Shown piece after piece: positions 40,264 to 49,501 of a stretch of DNA of 64,000 bases. The stretch comes from Streptomyces poonensis. Lineage in GTDB: Bacteria; Actinomycetota; Actinomycetes; Streptomycetales; Streptomycetaceae. Made by a program: the position numbers and the translations under genes. The stretch spans positions 1 to 64,000 of the forward strand of contig NZ_BMVW01000008.1 in the NCBI RefSeq assembly GCF_014650915.1, read 5' to 3'. The notes beneath the pieces are model-generated. The model was not told the origin of the DNA. It saw nothing but the letters and a program-made list of their open reading frames with translations, and ran no database searches. The first letter of the stretch is position 1, and the number at the start of each line of letters is the position of its first letter.

Positions 40264-41219
40264 AGCGCGGCGACCTCCTCGGCGGTGGGGAACGACGCCT
40301 GGGCGCCGGCCCGGGTGACGGCAACGGCCCCGACTCGGGCGGCGTACGCGGCGGCGTCGGCAGGTGACTCGCCCTGACCCAGCTTCCACGCCAGCGCCGC
40401 GGTGAACGCGTCCCCGGCGCCGGTCGTGTCCACGGCCTCCACCTTGACCGCCGGCACCCGCACGGAGCCCTCGGCCGACGCCACCAGCGCGCCCTCCGCG
40501 CCCAGGGTGACCACCACGGAGCGGGGGCCCAGCGCGAGCAGCGCCCGCGCCCAGTCCTCCGGGGAGTCCCCGAGGTCATCGCCCGCGATCACCCGCGCCT
40601 CGTGCTCGTTGACGATCAGCGGGTCGCAGGCCGCGAGGACCTCCTCGGGCAGGGGCTGCGGCGGCGAGGGGTTGAGCACGAGCCGCGTCGTGCCCTCCGG
40701 CAGGTCCCGTACGACCTTCGCCACCTCCACGACCGACTCCAGCGGGATCTCCAGCTGGGTCGAGACCACCCGGGAGGCGCCCAGCAGGCCGGCCGCCGCC
40801 CGGACGTCCTCCGGGGCGAGGCGGGCGTTGGCGCCCAGCGACACCACGATGCTGTTGTCCCCGGACGGGTCGACCGTGATCAGCGCGACCCCGGTGGGCG
40901 CCCCGCCGACCAGTACGCCGGCCGTGTCGACGCCCGCGTCCCGCTGCGAGTCGAGCAGCAGCCGCCCGTGCGCGTCGTCGCCGACCCGGGCCAGCAGGGC
41001 CGTACGGGCCCCGAGGCGGGCGGCGGCCACCGCCTGGTTGGCGCCCTTGCCGCCCGGGTGGACGGCCAGGTCGGAGCCGAGCACGGTCTCTCCGGCCGCG
41101 GGCCGCTGTTCGACCCCGATCACCAGGTCGGCGTTGGCCGAGCCCACGACCAGCAGGTCGTAGTCGTACTTGACCTCTTCCCCCTCCTGAATGAGGGAGA
41201 TTCCTACAGCTCGCGCCAT
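40260..41219 (-). CDS. rbsK: Ribokinase with an N-terminus supplied by a TnpB element
   Basis: A PfkB-family kinase making ribose 5-phosphate. Signature 1 is HPGGKGANQAVAAARLGA and signature 2 is DTTGAGDAFTAALAW (catalytic Asp), with the ATP-binding NPSPPQPL region between them. The family normally starts near YDYDLLVVGSANADL. Here no start codon exists there: the codon before YDYD is AAG, where ATG is expected. The first usable ATG is 41219, inside the tnpB 3' end. Residues 1-17 (MARAVGISLIQEGEEVK) are therefore encoded by the element's right end, 319 residues in total. Expression may be reduced or driven from the element. Confidence 0.85.
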   Translation of the reverse strand: MARAVGISLIQEGEEVKYDYDLLVVGSANADLVIGVEQRPAAGETVLGSDLAVHPGGKGANQAVAAARLGARTALLARVGDDAHGRLLLDSQRDAGVDTAGVLVGGAPTGVALITVDPSGDNSIVVSLGANARLAPEDVRAAAGLLGASRVVSTQLEIPLESVVEVAKVVRDLPEGTTRLVLNPSPPQPLPEEVLAACDPLIVNEHEARVIAGDDLGDSPEDWARALLALGPRSVVVTLGAEGALVASAEGSVRVPAVKVEAVDTTGAGDAFTAALAWKLGQGESPADAAAYAARVGAVAVTRAGAQASFPTAEEVAAL

Positions 41220-41290
41220 GGGTTTTCCTGCTTCGTCGCCGACTGCCCGCCCGGAGATCTCCGTTGAGGTCTTACACCGGCTCCACAGGC
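41150..41290 (-). ncRNA. Candidate TnpB guide RNA (reRNA/omega RNA)
   Basis: In IS200/IS605-type elements the guide RNA covers the tnpB 3' end and right-end hairpin, and its guide is the flanking DNA. Here the scaffold would be about 41290-41170 (hairpin GGAATCTCCCTCATTCAGGA, end GGTCAA). The guide would be the first ~20 bases of native rbsK (41169-41150). Position is by analogy; no expression evidence. Confidence 0.5.
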
Positions 41291-42470
41291 CGACACCGCC
41301 AGCCCGGCGGCCAGAAGGTTCTGCGCCGCGTTCACGTCGCGGTCGTGGGTCGTGCCGCAGGCGCACGTCCAGGTACGGACGTTGAGCGGCATCTTGTCCC
41401 GCATGACGCCGCAGCTGGAGCACAGCTTGGAGGAGGGGAACCAGCGGTCGACCGCGATCACTTCGCGGCCGTACCACCGGGCCTTGTACTCCAGTTGGCC
41501 GCGGAACTCGCTCCACGCCGCGTCGGAGATGGCGCGGGCGAGCTTGCCGTTCCTCAGCATGTTGCGAACGGTGAGGTCTTCGATCACGATCGTTTGGTTT
41601 TCACGAACGAGCCGAGTGGTGAGCTTGTGCAGGGTGTCGCTGCGTCGGTCGGCGATACGGGCATGGATACGGGCGACCTTCTTGCGGGCCTTGCCTCGGT
41701 TGGTGCCGTCGCCTTCGGCCTTGCGGGACAGCTCCCGCTGGGCCTTGGCCAACCGGGCACGGTCGCGCCGCTCATACCTCGGATTAGCGATCTTCTCGCC
41801 GGTCGACAGGGTCAGCAGGTGGTCCAGGCCGACGTCCACCCCGACCGCCGTACCGACGGCCGGCAGCGGCTGGACGGCGGGGTCCTCCACCAGCAGGGAC
41901 ACGTACCAGCGTCCGGCCGCGTCCTGGGACACGGTCACCGTGGACGGCTGCGCGCCCTCTGGCAGAGGGCGCGACCACACGACGGCGAGGGGCTCGGTCA
42001 TCTTTGCCAGCGTCAGCTTCCCGTCTCGGAACCGGAACGCGCTGCTGGTGTACTCCGCGGACTTCCGCGACTTCTTCAGGGACTTGAAGCGCGGGTACTT
42101 CGCCCGCTTGGCGAAGAAGTTCGTGAACGCCGTCTGCAGGTGGCGCAGGGCCTGCTGGAGCGGGACGGAGGAAACGTCATTGAGGTAGGCGAGCTCCTCG
42201 GTCTTCTTCCACGCCGTGAGCATCGCCGACGTGGCGTTGTAGTTGACCCGCTCAGCCCTCAGCACCCATGCCTCCGTGCGGGCGGCGAGTGCCAGGTTGT
42301 AGACCTTGCGCACGCATCCGAAGGTGCGCGACAGCTCCGCTGCCTGCGCATCGGTCGGATAGAAGCGGTACTTGAAAGCCCGCTTCTCATAGGTTGGCAC
42401 GACTCACAAACTACCACGTTGGCTTGTGACCGTCCGGCGTATTGTCGGGAGTGTTGCCGGATCACCCTGG
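41170..42470 (-). mobile_element. IS1341-type TnpB-only element inserted at the rbsK start codon
   Basis: Contains tnpB without tnpA. The right end is at 41170 (minus strand GGAATCTCCCTC..hairpin..GGTCAA, the usual ending of this group). The left end is uncertain: a TCACAA..TTTGTGA inverted repeat is at 42403-42430 and a TTGCCG..CGGCAA repeat at 42454-42477. No target-site duplication is expected for this family. Confidence 0.75.
41204..42400 (-). CDS. tnpB: TnpB RNA-guided nuclease (OrfB family)
   Basis: A 398-residue TnpB. The N-terminal helical domain (FKYRFYPTDAQAAELSRTFGCVRKVYN) is followed by a RuvC fold with catalytic Asp in VGVDVGLDHLL, Glu in IVIEDLTVRNM and Asp in HDRDVNAAQNLLAAG. 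The zinc ribbon is SKLCSSCG..CACG. All key residues are present, so nuclease activity is likely. GTG 42400 is the start. TnpB cuts target DNA matching its guide RNA next to a short TAM and helps retain the element. Without tnpA it needs a transposase in trans to move. Its last 16 bp overlap the present rbsK start. Confidence 0.92.
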   Translation of the reverse strand: MPTYEKRAFKYRFYPTDAQAAELSRTFGCVRKVYNLALAARTEAWVLRAERVNYNATSAMLTAWKKTEELAYLNDVSSVPLQQALRHLQTAFTNFFAKRAKYPRFKSLKKSRKSAEYTSSAFRFRDGKLTLAKMTEPLAVVWSRPLPEGAQPSTVTVSQDAAGRWYVSLLVEDPAVQPLPAVGTAVGVDVGLDHLLTLSTGEKIANPRYERRDRARLAKAQRELSRKAEGDGTNRGKARKKVARIHARIADRRSDTLHKLTTRLVRENQTIVIEDLTVRNMLRNGKLARAISDAAWSEFRGQLEYKARWYGREVIAVDRWFPSSKLCSSCGVMRDKMPLNVRTWTCACGTTHDRDVNAAQNLLAAGLAVSACGAGVRPQRRSPGGQSATKQENPWREL

Positions 42471-42598
42471 CGGCAATCCGGCTTTATCCGCCCCGCTCCG
42501 CAGTAGTCCTCAGGGATTGCCGATGACGACCGTCTGCCGACTGCGACCGTTGTCCGCAGTCTTCTCCCGATGTCGTACCCGGGCGGTAGCGTCGGATC

Positions 42599-44869
42599 AT
42601 GTCCAATCAGGCCGGAAACGGAGCCGGGAACGGGACGCGGCACCTGGCCGTCCTCGAAGGCGTCCTGGAACGCATCACGTACGCCAACGAGGAGAACGGC
42701 TACACGGTCGCCCGCGTCGACACCGGCCGCGGCGCCGGCGACCTCCTCACGGTCGTCGGCGCGCTCCTCGGCGCCCAGGTCGGCGAGTCCCTGCGCATGG
42801 AGGGCCGCTGGGGCTCCCACCCGCAGTACGGCAAGCAGTTCACGGTGGAGAACTACACCACCGTCCTCCCGGCCACGGTCCAGGGCATCCGCCGCTATCT
42901 GGGCTCCGGCCTGGTCAAGGGCATCGGCCCGGTCTTCGCCGACCGCATCACCCGGCACTTCGGCCTGGACACGCTCCAGATCATCGAGGAGGAGCCGAAG
43001 CGGCTCATCGAGGTGCCCGGCCTCGGCCCCAAGCGCACCAAGAAGATCGCCGACGCCTGGGAGGAACAGAAGGCGATCAAGGAGGTCATGCTCTTCCTCC
43101 AGACCGTCGAGGTCTCCACCTCCATCGCCGTGCGCATCTACAAGAAGTACGGCGACGCCTCGATCTCGGTGGTCAAGAACCAGCCGTACCGCCTCGCGGC
43201 CGACGTCTGGGGCATCGGCTTCCTCACCGCCGACAAGATCGCCCAGTCCGTCGGTATCCCGCACGACAGCCCGGAGCGCGTCAAGGCGGGGCTCCAGTAC
43301 GCCCTCTCCCAGTCCACGGACCAGGGCCACTGCTACCTCCCGGAGGAGCGGCTCATCGCCGACGCCGTGAAGCTGCTCCAGGTGGACACGGGCCTGGTCA
43401 TCGAATGCCTCGCTGAACTCGCCGCACCCCCGGAGGAGGGCGAGGACCCGGGCGTCGTCCGCGAGAAGGTCCCCGGCCCCGACGGCGGCGACCCGGTGAC
43501 GGCCGTCTACCTGGTCCCCTTCCACCGGGCCGAACTCTCCCTCTCCGCCCAGCTGCTGCGCCTCCTGCGCACCGACGAGAACCGCATGCCCGCCTTCCGT
43601 GACGTCGTCTGGGACAAGGCGCTCGGCTGGCTGAAGGGGCGTACGGGCGTGGAGCTGGCGCCCGAGCAGGAGGCGGCCGTGCGGCTCGCGCTCACCGAGA
43701 AGGTCGCCGTGCTCACCGGCGGCCCCGGTTGCGGCAAGTCCTTCACGGTCCGCTCGATCGTGGAGCTGGCCCGCGCGAAGAAGGCGAAGGTGGTGCTGGC
43801 CGCGCCCACGGGCCGGGCCGCCAAGCGCCTCGCCGAGCTCACGGGCGCCGAGGCCTCCACCGTCCACCGCCTCCTGGAGCTCAAGCCGGGCGGCGACGCG
43901 GCGTACGACCGCGACCGCCCCCTGGACGCGGACCTCGTGGTCGTCGACGAGGCGTCCATGCTCGACCTCCTCCTCGCCAACAAGCTGGCCAAGGCGGTGC
44001 CCCCGGGTGCCCACCTCCTCTTCGTGGGCGACGTGGACCAGCTGCCGAGCGTCGGCGCCGGCGAGGTGCTGCGCGACCTGCTGGCCGACGGCAGCCCGGT
44101 CCCGGCAGTCCGCCTCACCCGCGTGTTCCGCCAGGCCCAGCAGTCAGGGGTGGTCACCAACGCCCACCGGATCAACTCCGGGCAGCACCCGGTCACCGAC
44201 GGCATGAAGGACTTCTTCCTCTTCGTGGAGGACGAGACGGAGGAGGCCGGCCAGCTCACCGTGGACGTGGCGGCCCGCCGGATCCCGGCGAAGTTCGGCC
44301 TGGACCCGCGCCGCGACGTCCAGGTACTGGCGCCCATGCACCGGGGCCCCGCGGGCGCGGGCACCCTCAACGGCCTGCTCCAGCAGGCGATCACCCCGGC
44401 CCGCCCGGACCTCGCCGAGAAGCGGTTCGGCGGCCGGGTCTTCCGCGTCGGCGACAAGGTCACTCAGATCCGCAACAACTACGAGAAGGGGGAGAACGGC
44501 GTCTTCAACGGCACCGTCGGCGTCGTCACCGCCCTCGACCCGGTCGACCAGCGCCTCACCGTCCTGACCGACGAGGACGAGGAGGTGCCGTACGACTTCG
44601 ACGAGCTGGACGAGCTGGCGCACGCGTACGCGGTCACCATCCACCGCTCCCAGGGCAGCGAGTACCCGGCGGTGGTCGTCCCGGTCACCACGGGCGCGTG
44701 GATGATGCTCCAGCGCAATCTGCTCTACACGGCGGTGACCCGGGCCAAGAAGCTCGTCGTCCTGGTCGGCTCCCGGAAGGCGATCGGCCAGGCGGTCCGC
44801 ACGGTGTCGGCCGGGCGGCGGTGCACGGCCCTCGACTTCCGGCTCGCACCCCGCCCGCTCGACGGCTGA
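42599..44869 (+). CDS. RecD2-like ATP-dependent DNA helicase
   Basis: A 756-residue SF1B helicase. An N-terminal extension with helix-hairpin-helix motifs (LVKGIGPVFADRI, EVPGLGPKRTKKI) marks RecD2, which works outside RecBCD. The helicase motifs are Walker A LTGGPGCGKSFTV (about 374), Walker B LVVVDEASMLD, motif III VGDVDQLPSVGAGEVL, and C-terminal TIHRSQGSEYPAVV and LYTAVTRAKKL. It unwinds 5'-3' and is linked to recombination and replication repair. ATG 42599 has only a weak Shine-Dalgarno sequence. It is monocistronic and divergent from the TnpB element, whose left end may abut its promoter. Confidence 0.93.
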   Translation: MSNQAGNGAGNGTRHLAVLEGVLERITYANEENGYTVARVDTGRGAGDLLTVVGALLGAQVGESLRMEGRWGSHPQYGKQFTVENYTTVLPATVQGIRRYLGSGLVKGIGPVFADRITRHFGLDTLQIIEEEPKRLIEVPGLGPKRTKKIADAWEEQKAIKEVMLFLQTVEVSTSIAVRIYKKYGDASISVVKNQPYRLAADVWGIGFLTADKIAQSVGIPHDSPERVKAGLQYALSQSTDQGHCYLPEERLIADAVKLLQVDTGLVIECLAELAAPPEEGEDPGVVREKVPGPDGGDPVTAVYLVPFHRAELSLSAQLLRLLRTDENRMPAFRDVVWDKALGWLKGRTGVELAPEQEAAVRLALTEKVAVLTGGPGCGKSFTVRSIVELARAKKAKVVLAAPTGRAAKRLAELTGAEASTVHRLLELKPGGDAAYDRDRPLDADLVVVDEASMLDLLLANKLAKAVPPGAHLLFVGDVDQLPSVGAGEVLRDLLADGSPVPAVRLTRVFRQAQQSGVVTNAHRINSGQHPVTDGMKDFFLFVEDETEEAGQLTVDVAARRIPAKFGLDPRRDVQVLAPMHRGPAGAGTLNGLLQQAITPARPDLAEKRFGGRVFRVGDKVTQIRNNYEKGENGVFNGTVGVVTALDPVDQRLTVLTDEDEEVPYDFDELDELAHAYAVTIHRSQGSEYPAVVVPVTTGAWMMLQRNLLYTAVTRAKKLVVLVGSRKAIGQAVRTVSAGRRCTALDFRLAPRPLDG

Positions 44870-45155
44870 GACGGGCGGCGCGGACGCGGGTACTCGGCCG
44901 GAAACCGCTCCGAGGCGGTCGCGGTGAGGCGCCCGCACGAGGTTGCGCGAAAAATGATCGATCAAACGAGTCGGAAACGTCACACAGCACTTACGCGCGG
45001 CGGGGTGCAGGGGGCAGGATGGGCAAGTTGGCGGCACTGAGTGCCGCCGAAGAGCCCAATGGTCGACCCCGAGTGCACTCTCCTGAGCCAAATGGGGGAT
45101 GGTAGAGACAGTCAGGGCACCTCGAAGATGAGGCACTATGTCGGTGAGGGAAGAC

Positions 45156-46445
45156 GTGAGCGACAACTCTGTAGTACTGCGGTACGGCGACGGCGAGTAC
45201 ACCTACCCGGTGATCGACAGCACCGTCGGTGACAAGGGCTTCGACATCGGGAAGCTCCGCGCCCAGACCGGTCTGGTGACCCTGGACAGCGGTTACGGGA
45301 ACACCGCCGCCTATAAATCCGCCATCACCTACCTCGACGGTGAGCAGGGCATCCTCCGGTACCGCGGCTACCCGATCGAGCAGCTGGCCGAGCGCTCCAC
45401 CTTCCTGGAGGTCGCCTACCTGCTGATCAACGGCGAGCTGCCGACGGTCGACCAGCTGACCGCCTTCAAGAGCGACATCACGCAGCACACGCTGCTGCAC
45501 GAGGACGTCAAGAACTTCTACCGCGGCTTCCCGCGCGACGCCCACCCGATGGCCATGCTGTCGTCCGTGGTCAGCGCCCTGTCGACGTTCTACCAGGACA
45601 GCCACAACCCGTTCGACGAGAAGCAGCGCCACCTCTCGACGATCCGGCTGCTCGCCAAGCTTCCGACGATCGCGGCGTACGCGTACAAGAAGTCGGTCGG
45701 CCACCCCTTCGTCTACCCGCGCAACGACCTCGGCTACGTCGAGAACTTCCTGCGCATGACCTTCTCGGTGCCCGCGCAGGACTACGAGCTCGACCCGGTG
45801 GTCGTCGCCGCCCTGGACAAGCTGCTGATCCTGCACGCGGACCACGAGCAGAACTGCTCGACCTCCACGGTCCGCCTGGTCGGCTCCTCCCAGGCGAACA
45901 TGTTCGCGTCGATCTCGGCCGGTATCTCCGCCCTCTGGGGCCCGCTGCACGGCGGCGCCAACCAGTCGGTGCTGGAGATGCTCGAGGGCATCCGCGACTC
46001 CGGCAACGACGTCGACACCTTCATCCGCAAGGTGAAGAACAAGGAGGACGGCGTCCGCCTGATGGGCTTCGGCCACCGGGTCTACAAGAACTTCGACCCG
46101 CGCGCCAAGATCATCAAGGCCGCCGCGCACGATGTGCTCTCCGCCCTCGGCAAGTCGGACGAGCTCCTCGACATCGCCCTGAAGCTGGAGGAGCACGCGC
46201 TCTCCGACGACTACTTCGTCGAGCGCAAGCTCTACCCGAACGTCGACTTCTACACCGGCCTGATCTACCGCGCCATGGGCTTCCCGACCGAGATGTTCAC
46301 GGTCCTCTTCGCCCTCGGCCGCCTGCCGGGCTGGATCGCCCAGTGGCACGAGATGATCAAGGAGCCGGGCTCCCGTATCGGCCGCCCGCGCCAGATCTAC
46401 ACGGGCGTGGTGGAGCGGGACTTCGTCCCGGTCGAGGAGCGCTGA
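45156..46445 (+). CDS. gltA: Citrate synthase
   Basis: A 429-residue type II-like citrate synthase, condensing acetyl-CoA and oxaloacetate in the TCA cycle. Catalytic His lies in ILHADHEQNCSTST and GPLHGGANQSVLEML, GFGHRVYKNFDPRAK has the second His/Arg, and Asp is in YPNVDFYTGLIY. GTG 45156 (VSDNSVVLRYGDGEYTYP) after GAGGGAA is chosen; ATG 45138 would add six residues. It is monocistronic with a perfect hairpin terminator 21 bp after the stop. In S. coelicolor the orthologue is called citA. Confidence 0.95.
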   Translation: MSDNSVVLRYGDGEYTYPVIDSTVGDKGFDIGKLRAQTGLVTLDSGYGNTAAYKSAITYLDGEQGILRYRGYPIEQLAERSTFLEVAYLLINGELPTVDQLTAFKSDITQHTLLHEDVKNFYRGFPRDAHPMAMLSSVVSALSTFYQDSHNPFDEKQRHLSTIRLLAKLPTIAAYAYKKSVGHPFVYPRNDLGYVENFLRMTFSVPAQDYELDPVVVAALDKLLILHADHEQNCSTSTVRLVGSSQANMFASISAGISALWGPLHGGANQSVLEMLEGIRDSGNDVDTFIRKVKNKEDGVRLMGFGHRVYKNFDPRAKIIKAAAHDVLSALGKSDELLDIALKLEEHALSDDYFVERKLYPNVDFYTGLIYRAMGFPTEMFTVLFALGRLPGWIAQWHEMIKEPGSRIGRPRQIYTGVVERDFVPVEER

Positions 46446-46465
46446 CGCTTTTCTTCTCGCGTATG

Positions 46466-46494
46466 CAGGGGCCGGTGTATGACACCGGCCCCTG
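46466..46494 (+). terminator. Hairpin terminator of citrate synthase
   Basis: CAGGGGCCGGTGT-ATG-ACACCGGCCCCTG: perfect 13-bp stem with a 3-nt loop. Confidence 0.85.
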
Positions 46495-46589
46495 TCGCGT
46501 TCGCCCAGCGATCGGGTAACTGACGCAAAATGTCCGACCGAGGGTTCCCTCAGGGCCACCCCGGAGGCGAGTAAGCCACAAAAAATACA

Positions 46590-46889
46590 GAAGGCGCCCT
46601 GCCACGCCGGTCCCCCCACGGGCCGGCGAGCAGGGCGCCTTCCCATGTCCCGGTGCGGATTCCCCCCACGGGATCCGGCCGGGCGTCTGGTGGGCCAGCG
46701 CCTGAATCGCTGAGCTGGTCGCAGATCGGATGGGACCCCCTGTCCCGCCCTGCTGCGGTCTGCCGGGGTACGTACGGACGGGAGGGCCGCTCAAAGCTCC
46801 CCGGTGCACGTGCCCCGGCAACGCAATCTCCGGGAACGTCCCCCAAGACATCCCCAGATGTCAGTCACGCCCCCCAAGACGCTTCTGAC
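46590..46889 (-). ncRNA. Putative small RNA downstream of citrate synthase, opposite strand
   Basis: About 300 nt without a convincing reading frame. The minus strand ends in a 12-bp stem AAGGCGCCCTGC / GCAGGGCGCCTT followed by CTGTATTTTTTG, a classical U-run terminator that is very rare at this GC content. Several G6 runs in similar contexts (CTTGGGGGG, CGTGGGGGG) recur along it. A possible start is an ECF-like GTAAC-N18-GTC at 46899-46927, giving a 5' end near 46889. I recall a reported S. coelicolor RNA named after this locus (scr2736), not verified. A short protein is the alternative. Confidence 0.6.
46591..46641 (-). terminator. Rho-independent terminator with T6 run (minus strand)
   Basis: 12-bp perfect outer stem (46591-46602 with 46630-46641), inner GCCGG/CCGGC pairing, and TATTTTTT immediately after on the minus strand (46580-46587). 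Confidence 0.8.
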
Positions 46890-47085
46890 ATCGCCAACTT
46901 AGACTCACGAACCCCTTCGCTGGTTACGTTCACGCCACTGTGATCTGTGTCTCTTGCATATGTCCTGAAGGTGCGCAAGAGCCCCGATACGTTGATCGAG
47001 GGCCCAGCGTAAGGATGGTGCGCGAGCCTTGTGAAGAGCTTATGTGAGGCTGCCGTTGGACTCCAGAGGGACTCCTGCGCCGCCG

Positions 47086-49383
47086 TCATGAGAATGCCCT
47101 CAGACGCAGGCTGTTCGTCACCACGAATACGGACGAAAAGGCCATGGCCGCTCCCGCGATCATCGGGTTCAGCAGTCCGGCGGCGGCGAGCGGCAGCGCC
47201 GCCACGTTGTACCCGAAGGCCCAGACCAGATTTCCCTTGATGGTGGAGAGCGTTCTGCGGGACAGCCGGATCGCGTCGGCGGCCACCCTGAGATCGCCGC
47301 GCACGAGCGTCAGGTCGCTCGCCTCGATCGCCGCGTCGGTGCCCGTGCCCATGGCGAGCCCCAGGTCGGCTGCGGCCAGCGCGGCGGCGTCGTTGACCCC
47401 GTCCCCGACCATGGCCACGCGGCGGCCCTCGCCCTGGAGCCGGCGGACCACGGCCACCTTGTCCTCCGGCAGCACCTCGGCGATCACCTCGTCGATCCCG
47501 ACGGCATCGGCCACCGCACGGGCCACCCGCTCGTCGTCCCCGGTCAGCAGCACCGGGGTGAGCCCCAGGGCGCGCAGCCGCCGTACGGCCTCCGCGCTGG
47601 TCTCCTTGACCGAGTCGGCGACGGTGAGGACGCCGGCCGCGGTCCCGTCGACGGTGACGACGACGGCCGTACGGCCCGCCGCCGCGGCGGCCTCCTCGGC
47701 CCGTGCGAGCGCCGCGGGGAGCGGTGCGGGGGCGAGCCGGCCCACCATCACCTCGCGGCCCCCGACCCTGCCCCGTACGCCGCGCCCGGGCACGTTCTCG
47801 AACCCCTCGACCGGAGGCAGGGCACCCGTGCGCTCCTCCGCGCCCGCCGCGACGGCCCGGGCGATCGGGTGCTCGGAGGCGTGCTCCAGGGCGCCCGCGA
47901 GGCGCAGTACGTCCTTCTCGTCGAAGCCTGCTGAGCCGCCGGAGCCCTTGGCGTCCTCGGCGTCCTGAGCGACGTACACCTCCTGGAGGGTCATCCGGCC
48001 GGTGGTGACCGTGCCGGTCTTGTCCAGGACGACCGTGTCGACGCGGCGGGTGGACTCCAGGACCTCGGGGCCCTTGATGAGGATGCCGAGCTGGGCGCCG
48101 CGGCCCGTGCCGACCATCAGCGCGGTCGGTGTGGCGAGGCCCAGCGCGCACGGGCAGGCGATGATCAGGACCGCGACGGCCGCGGTGAAGGCGGCGGCGA
48201 GGTCCCCGGTGACACCGAGCCGGCCGCCGAACGTGCCGACGGCGATCAGCATGACGACCGGGACGAAGACGGCCGAGACCCGGTCGGCCAGCCGCTGCAC
48301 CTCGGCCTTGCCGTTCTGCGCCTCCTCGACCAGCCGGGCCATGCGCGCGAGCTGAGTGTCCGCGCCGATCCGGGTGGCCTCGACGACGAGCCGGCCGCCC
48401 GCGTTGACGGTGGCGCCCGTGACCGTGTCCCCGGCCGTCACGTCGACCGGCACGGACTCGCCGGTCAGCATGGACGCGTCCACGGCCGAGGAGCCCTCGA
48501 CGACGACGCCGTCGGTGGCGATCTTCTCGCCGGGCCGTACGACGAACCGGTCGCCGACAGTCAGCTGCGCCACCGGGACACGGACCTCACGGACGCCCGT
48601 GTCCCCGTCCCGCAGGACGGCCACGTCCTTGGCGCCGAGTTCGAGGAGCGCTCTGAGGGCCGTACCCGCGCGGCGTTTGGAGCGGGCCTCCAGATAGCGG
48701 CCCAGGAGGATGAAGGTGACGACCCCGGCGGCCACCTCCAGGTAGATGGTCGACGAGGCGTCGGTGCGCGAGACGGTGAGGTCGAAGCCGTGCCGCATGC
48801 CCGGCATGCCCGCGTGGCCGAGGAACAGCGCCCACAGGGACCAGCCGAAGGCGGCGAGCGTGCCGACCGAGACCAGGGTGTCCATGGTGGCGGCGCCGTG
48901 CCGGACATTGGTGAACGCGGCCCGGTGGAACGGGAACCCGCCCCACACCACGACGGGCGCGGCGAGGGTCAGCGACAGCCACTGCCAGTTGTCGAACTGG
49001 AGGGCCGGGACCATCGAGAGCAGGACCACCGGCACCGAGAGGAGCGCGGAGACCGTGAGGCGCTCGCGCAGGGCGGCGAGCTCGGGGTCCTCCGTGGTGG
49101 CGGGCGCGCCGTCCTCCGGGGCCGGGGGAGCCGGCGGCGGAGGTTCCTCGGCGGTGTAGCCGGTCTTCACCACGGTGGCGATCAGATCGGCGACCTGGAC
49201 GCCCTCCGGGTACGTGACCCGGGCCTTCTCCGTCGCGTAGTTGACGGTGGCGGTGACGCCGTCCATGCGGTTGAGCTTCTTCTCGACGCGGGCCGCGCAG
49301 GAGGCGCAGGTCATCCCGCCGATCGTCAGTTCGACCTGATGGCGGGGCCCGTCCGCGGGCGCCTCCGTGAGAGGGCTGGTCAT
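47086..49383 (-). CDS. copA: Copper-exporting P1B-type ATPase
   Basis: A 765-residue heavy-metal pump. The N-terminal HMA domain has GMTCASC (about residues 23-29). Eight TM helices include the transport motif ACPCALG. The A domain has MLTGESVPV. The P domain has the phosphorylated Asp in VVLDKTGTVTTG and GDGVNDAAALAAADLG. The N domain has SEHPIARAV. The CPC plus the C-terminal YNVAALP and M-SSVFVVTNSLRL features fit Cu(I) export. It follows copZ in the same direction, 118 bp downstream, probably from one CsoR-controlled promoter. Confidence 0.95.
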   Translation of the reverse strand: MTSPLTEAPADGPRHQVELTIGGMTCASCAARVEKKLNRMDGVTATVNYATEKARVTYPEGVQVADLIATVVKTGYTAEEPPPPAPPAPEDGAPATTEDPELAALRERLTVSALLSVPVVLLSMVPALQFDNWQWLSLTLAAPVVVWGGFPFHRAAFTNVRHGAATMDTLVSVGTLAAFGWSLWALFLGHAGMPGMRHGFDLTVSRTDASSTIYLEVAAGVVTFILLGRYLEARSKRRAGTALRALLELGAKDVAVLRDGDTGVREVRVPVAQLTVGDRFVVRPGEKIATDGVVVEGSSAVDASMLTGESVPVDVTAGDTVTGATVNAGGRLVVEATRIGADTQLARMARLVEEAQNGKAEVQRLADRVSAVFVPVVMLIAVGTFGGRLGVTGDLAAAFTAAVAVLIIACPCALGLATPTALMVGTGRGAQLGILIKGPEVLESTRRVDTVVLDKTGTVTTGRMTLQEVYVAQDAEDAKGSGGSAGFDEKDVLRLAGALEHASEHPIARAVAAGAEERTGALPPVEGFENVPGRGVRGRVGGREVMVGRLAPAPLPAALARAEEAAAAAGRTAVVVTVDGTAAGVLTVADSVKETSAEAVRRLRALGLTPVLLTGDDERVARAVADAVGIDEVIAEVLPEDKVAVVRRLQGEGRRVAMVGDGVNDAAALAAADLGLAMGTGTDAAIEASDLTLVRGDLRVAADAIRLSRRTLSTIKGNLVWAFGYNVAALPLAAAGLLNPMIAGAAMAFSSVFVVTNSLRLRAFS

Positions 49384-49501
49384 ATCGCTGCTCCGGTGCT
49401 CCGGTACTCCTGGGGAACGGGCCGGGCCGTACGGGACCGGCGGTGAGGCCGGCCGGTCCCGTACGGCCCGTGTGCGGGTGGCGTGGCGGACGGCCGGGCG
49501 C

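Noticed and set aside
46550..46846. Minus-strand 98-codon frame in the citA downstream region
   Set aside because: It runs through the strong terminator hairpin and has no ribosome binding site; a small RNA explains the region better.
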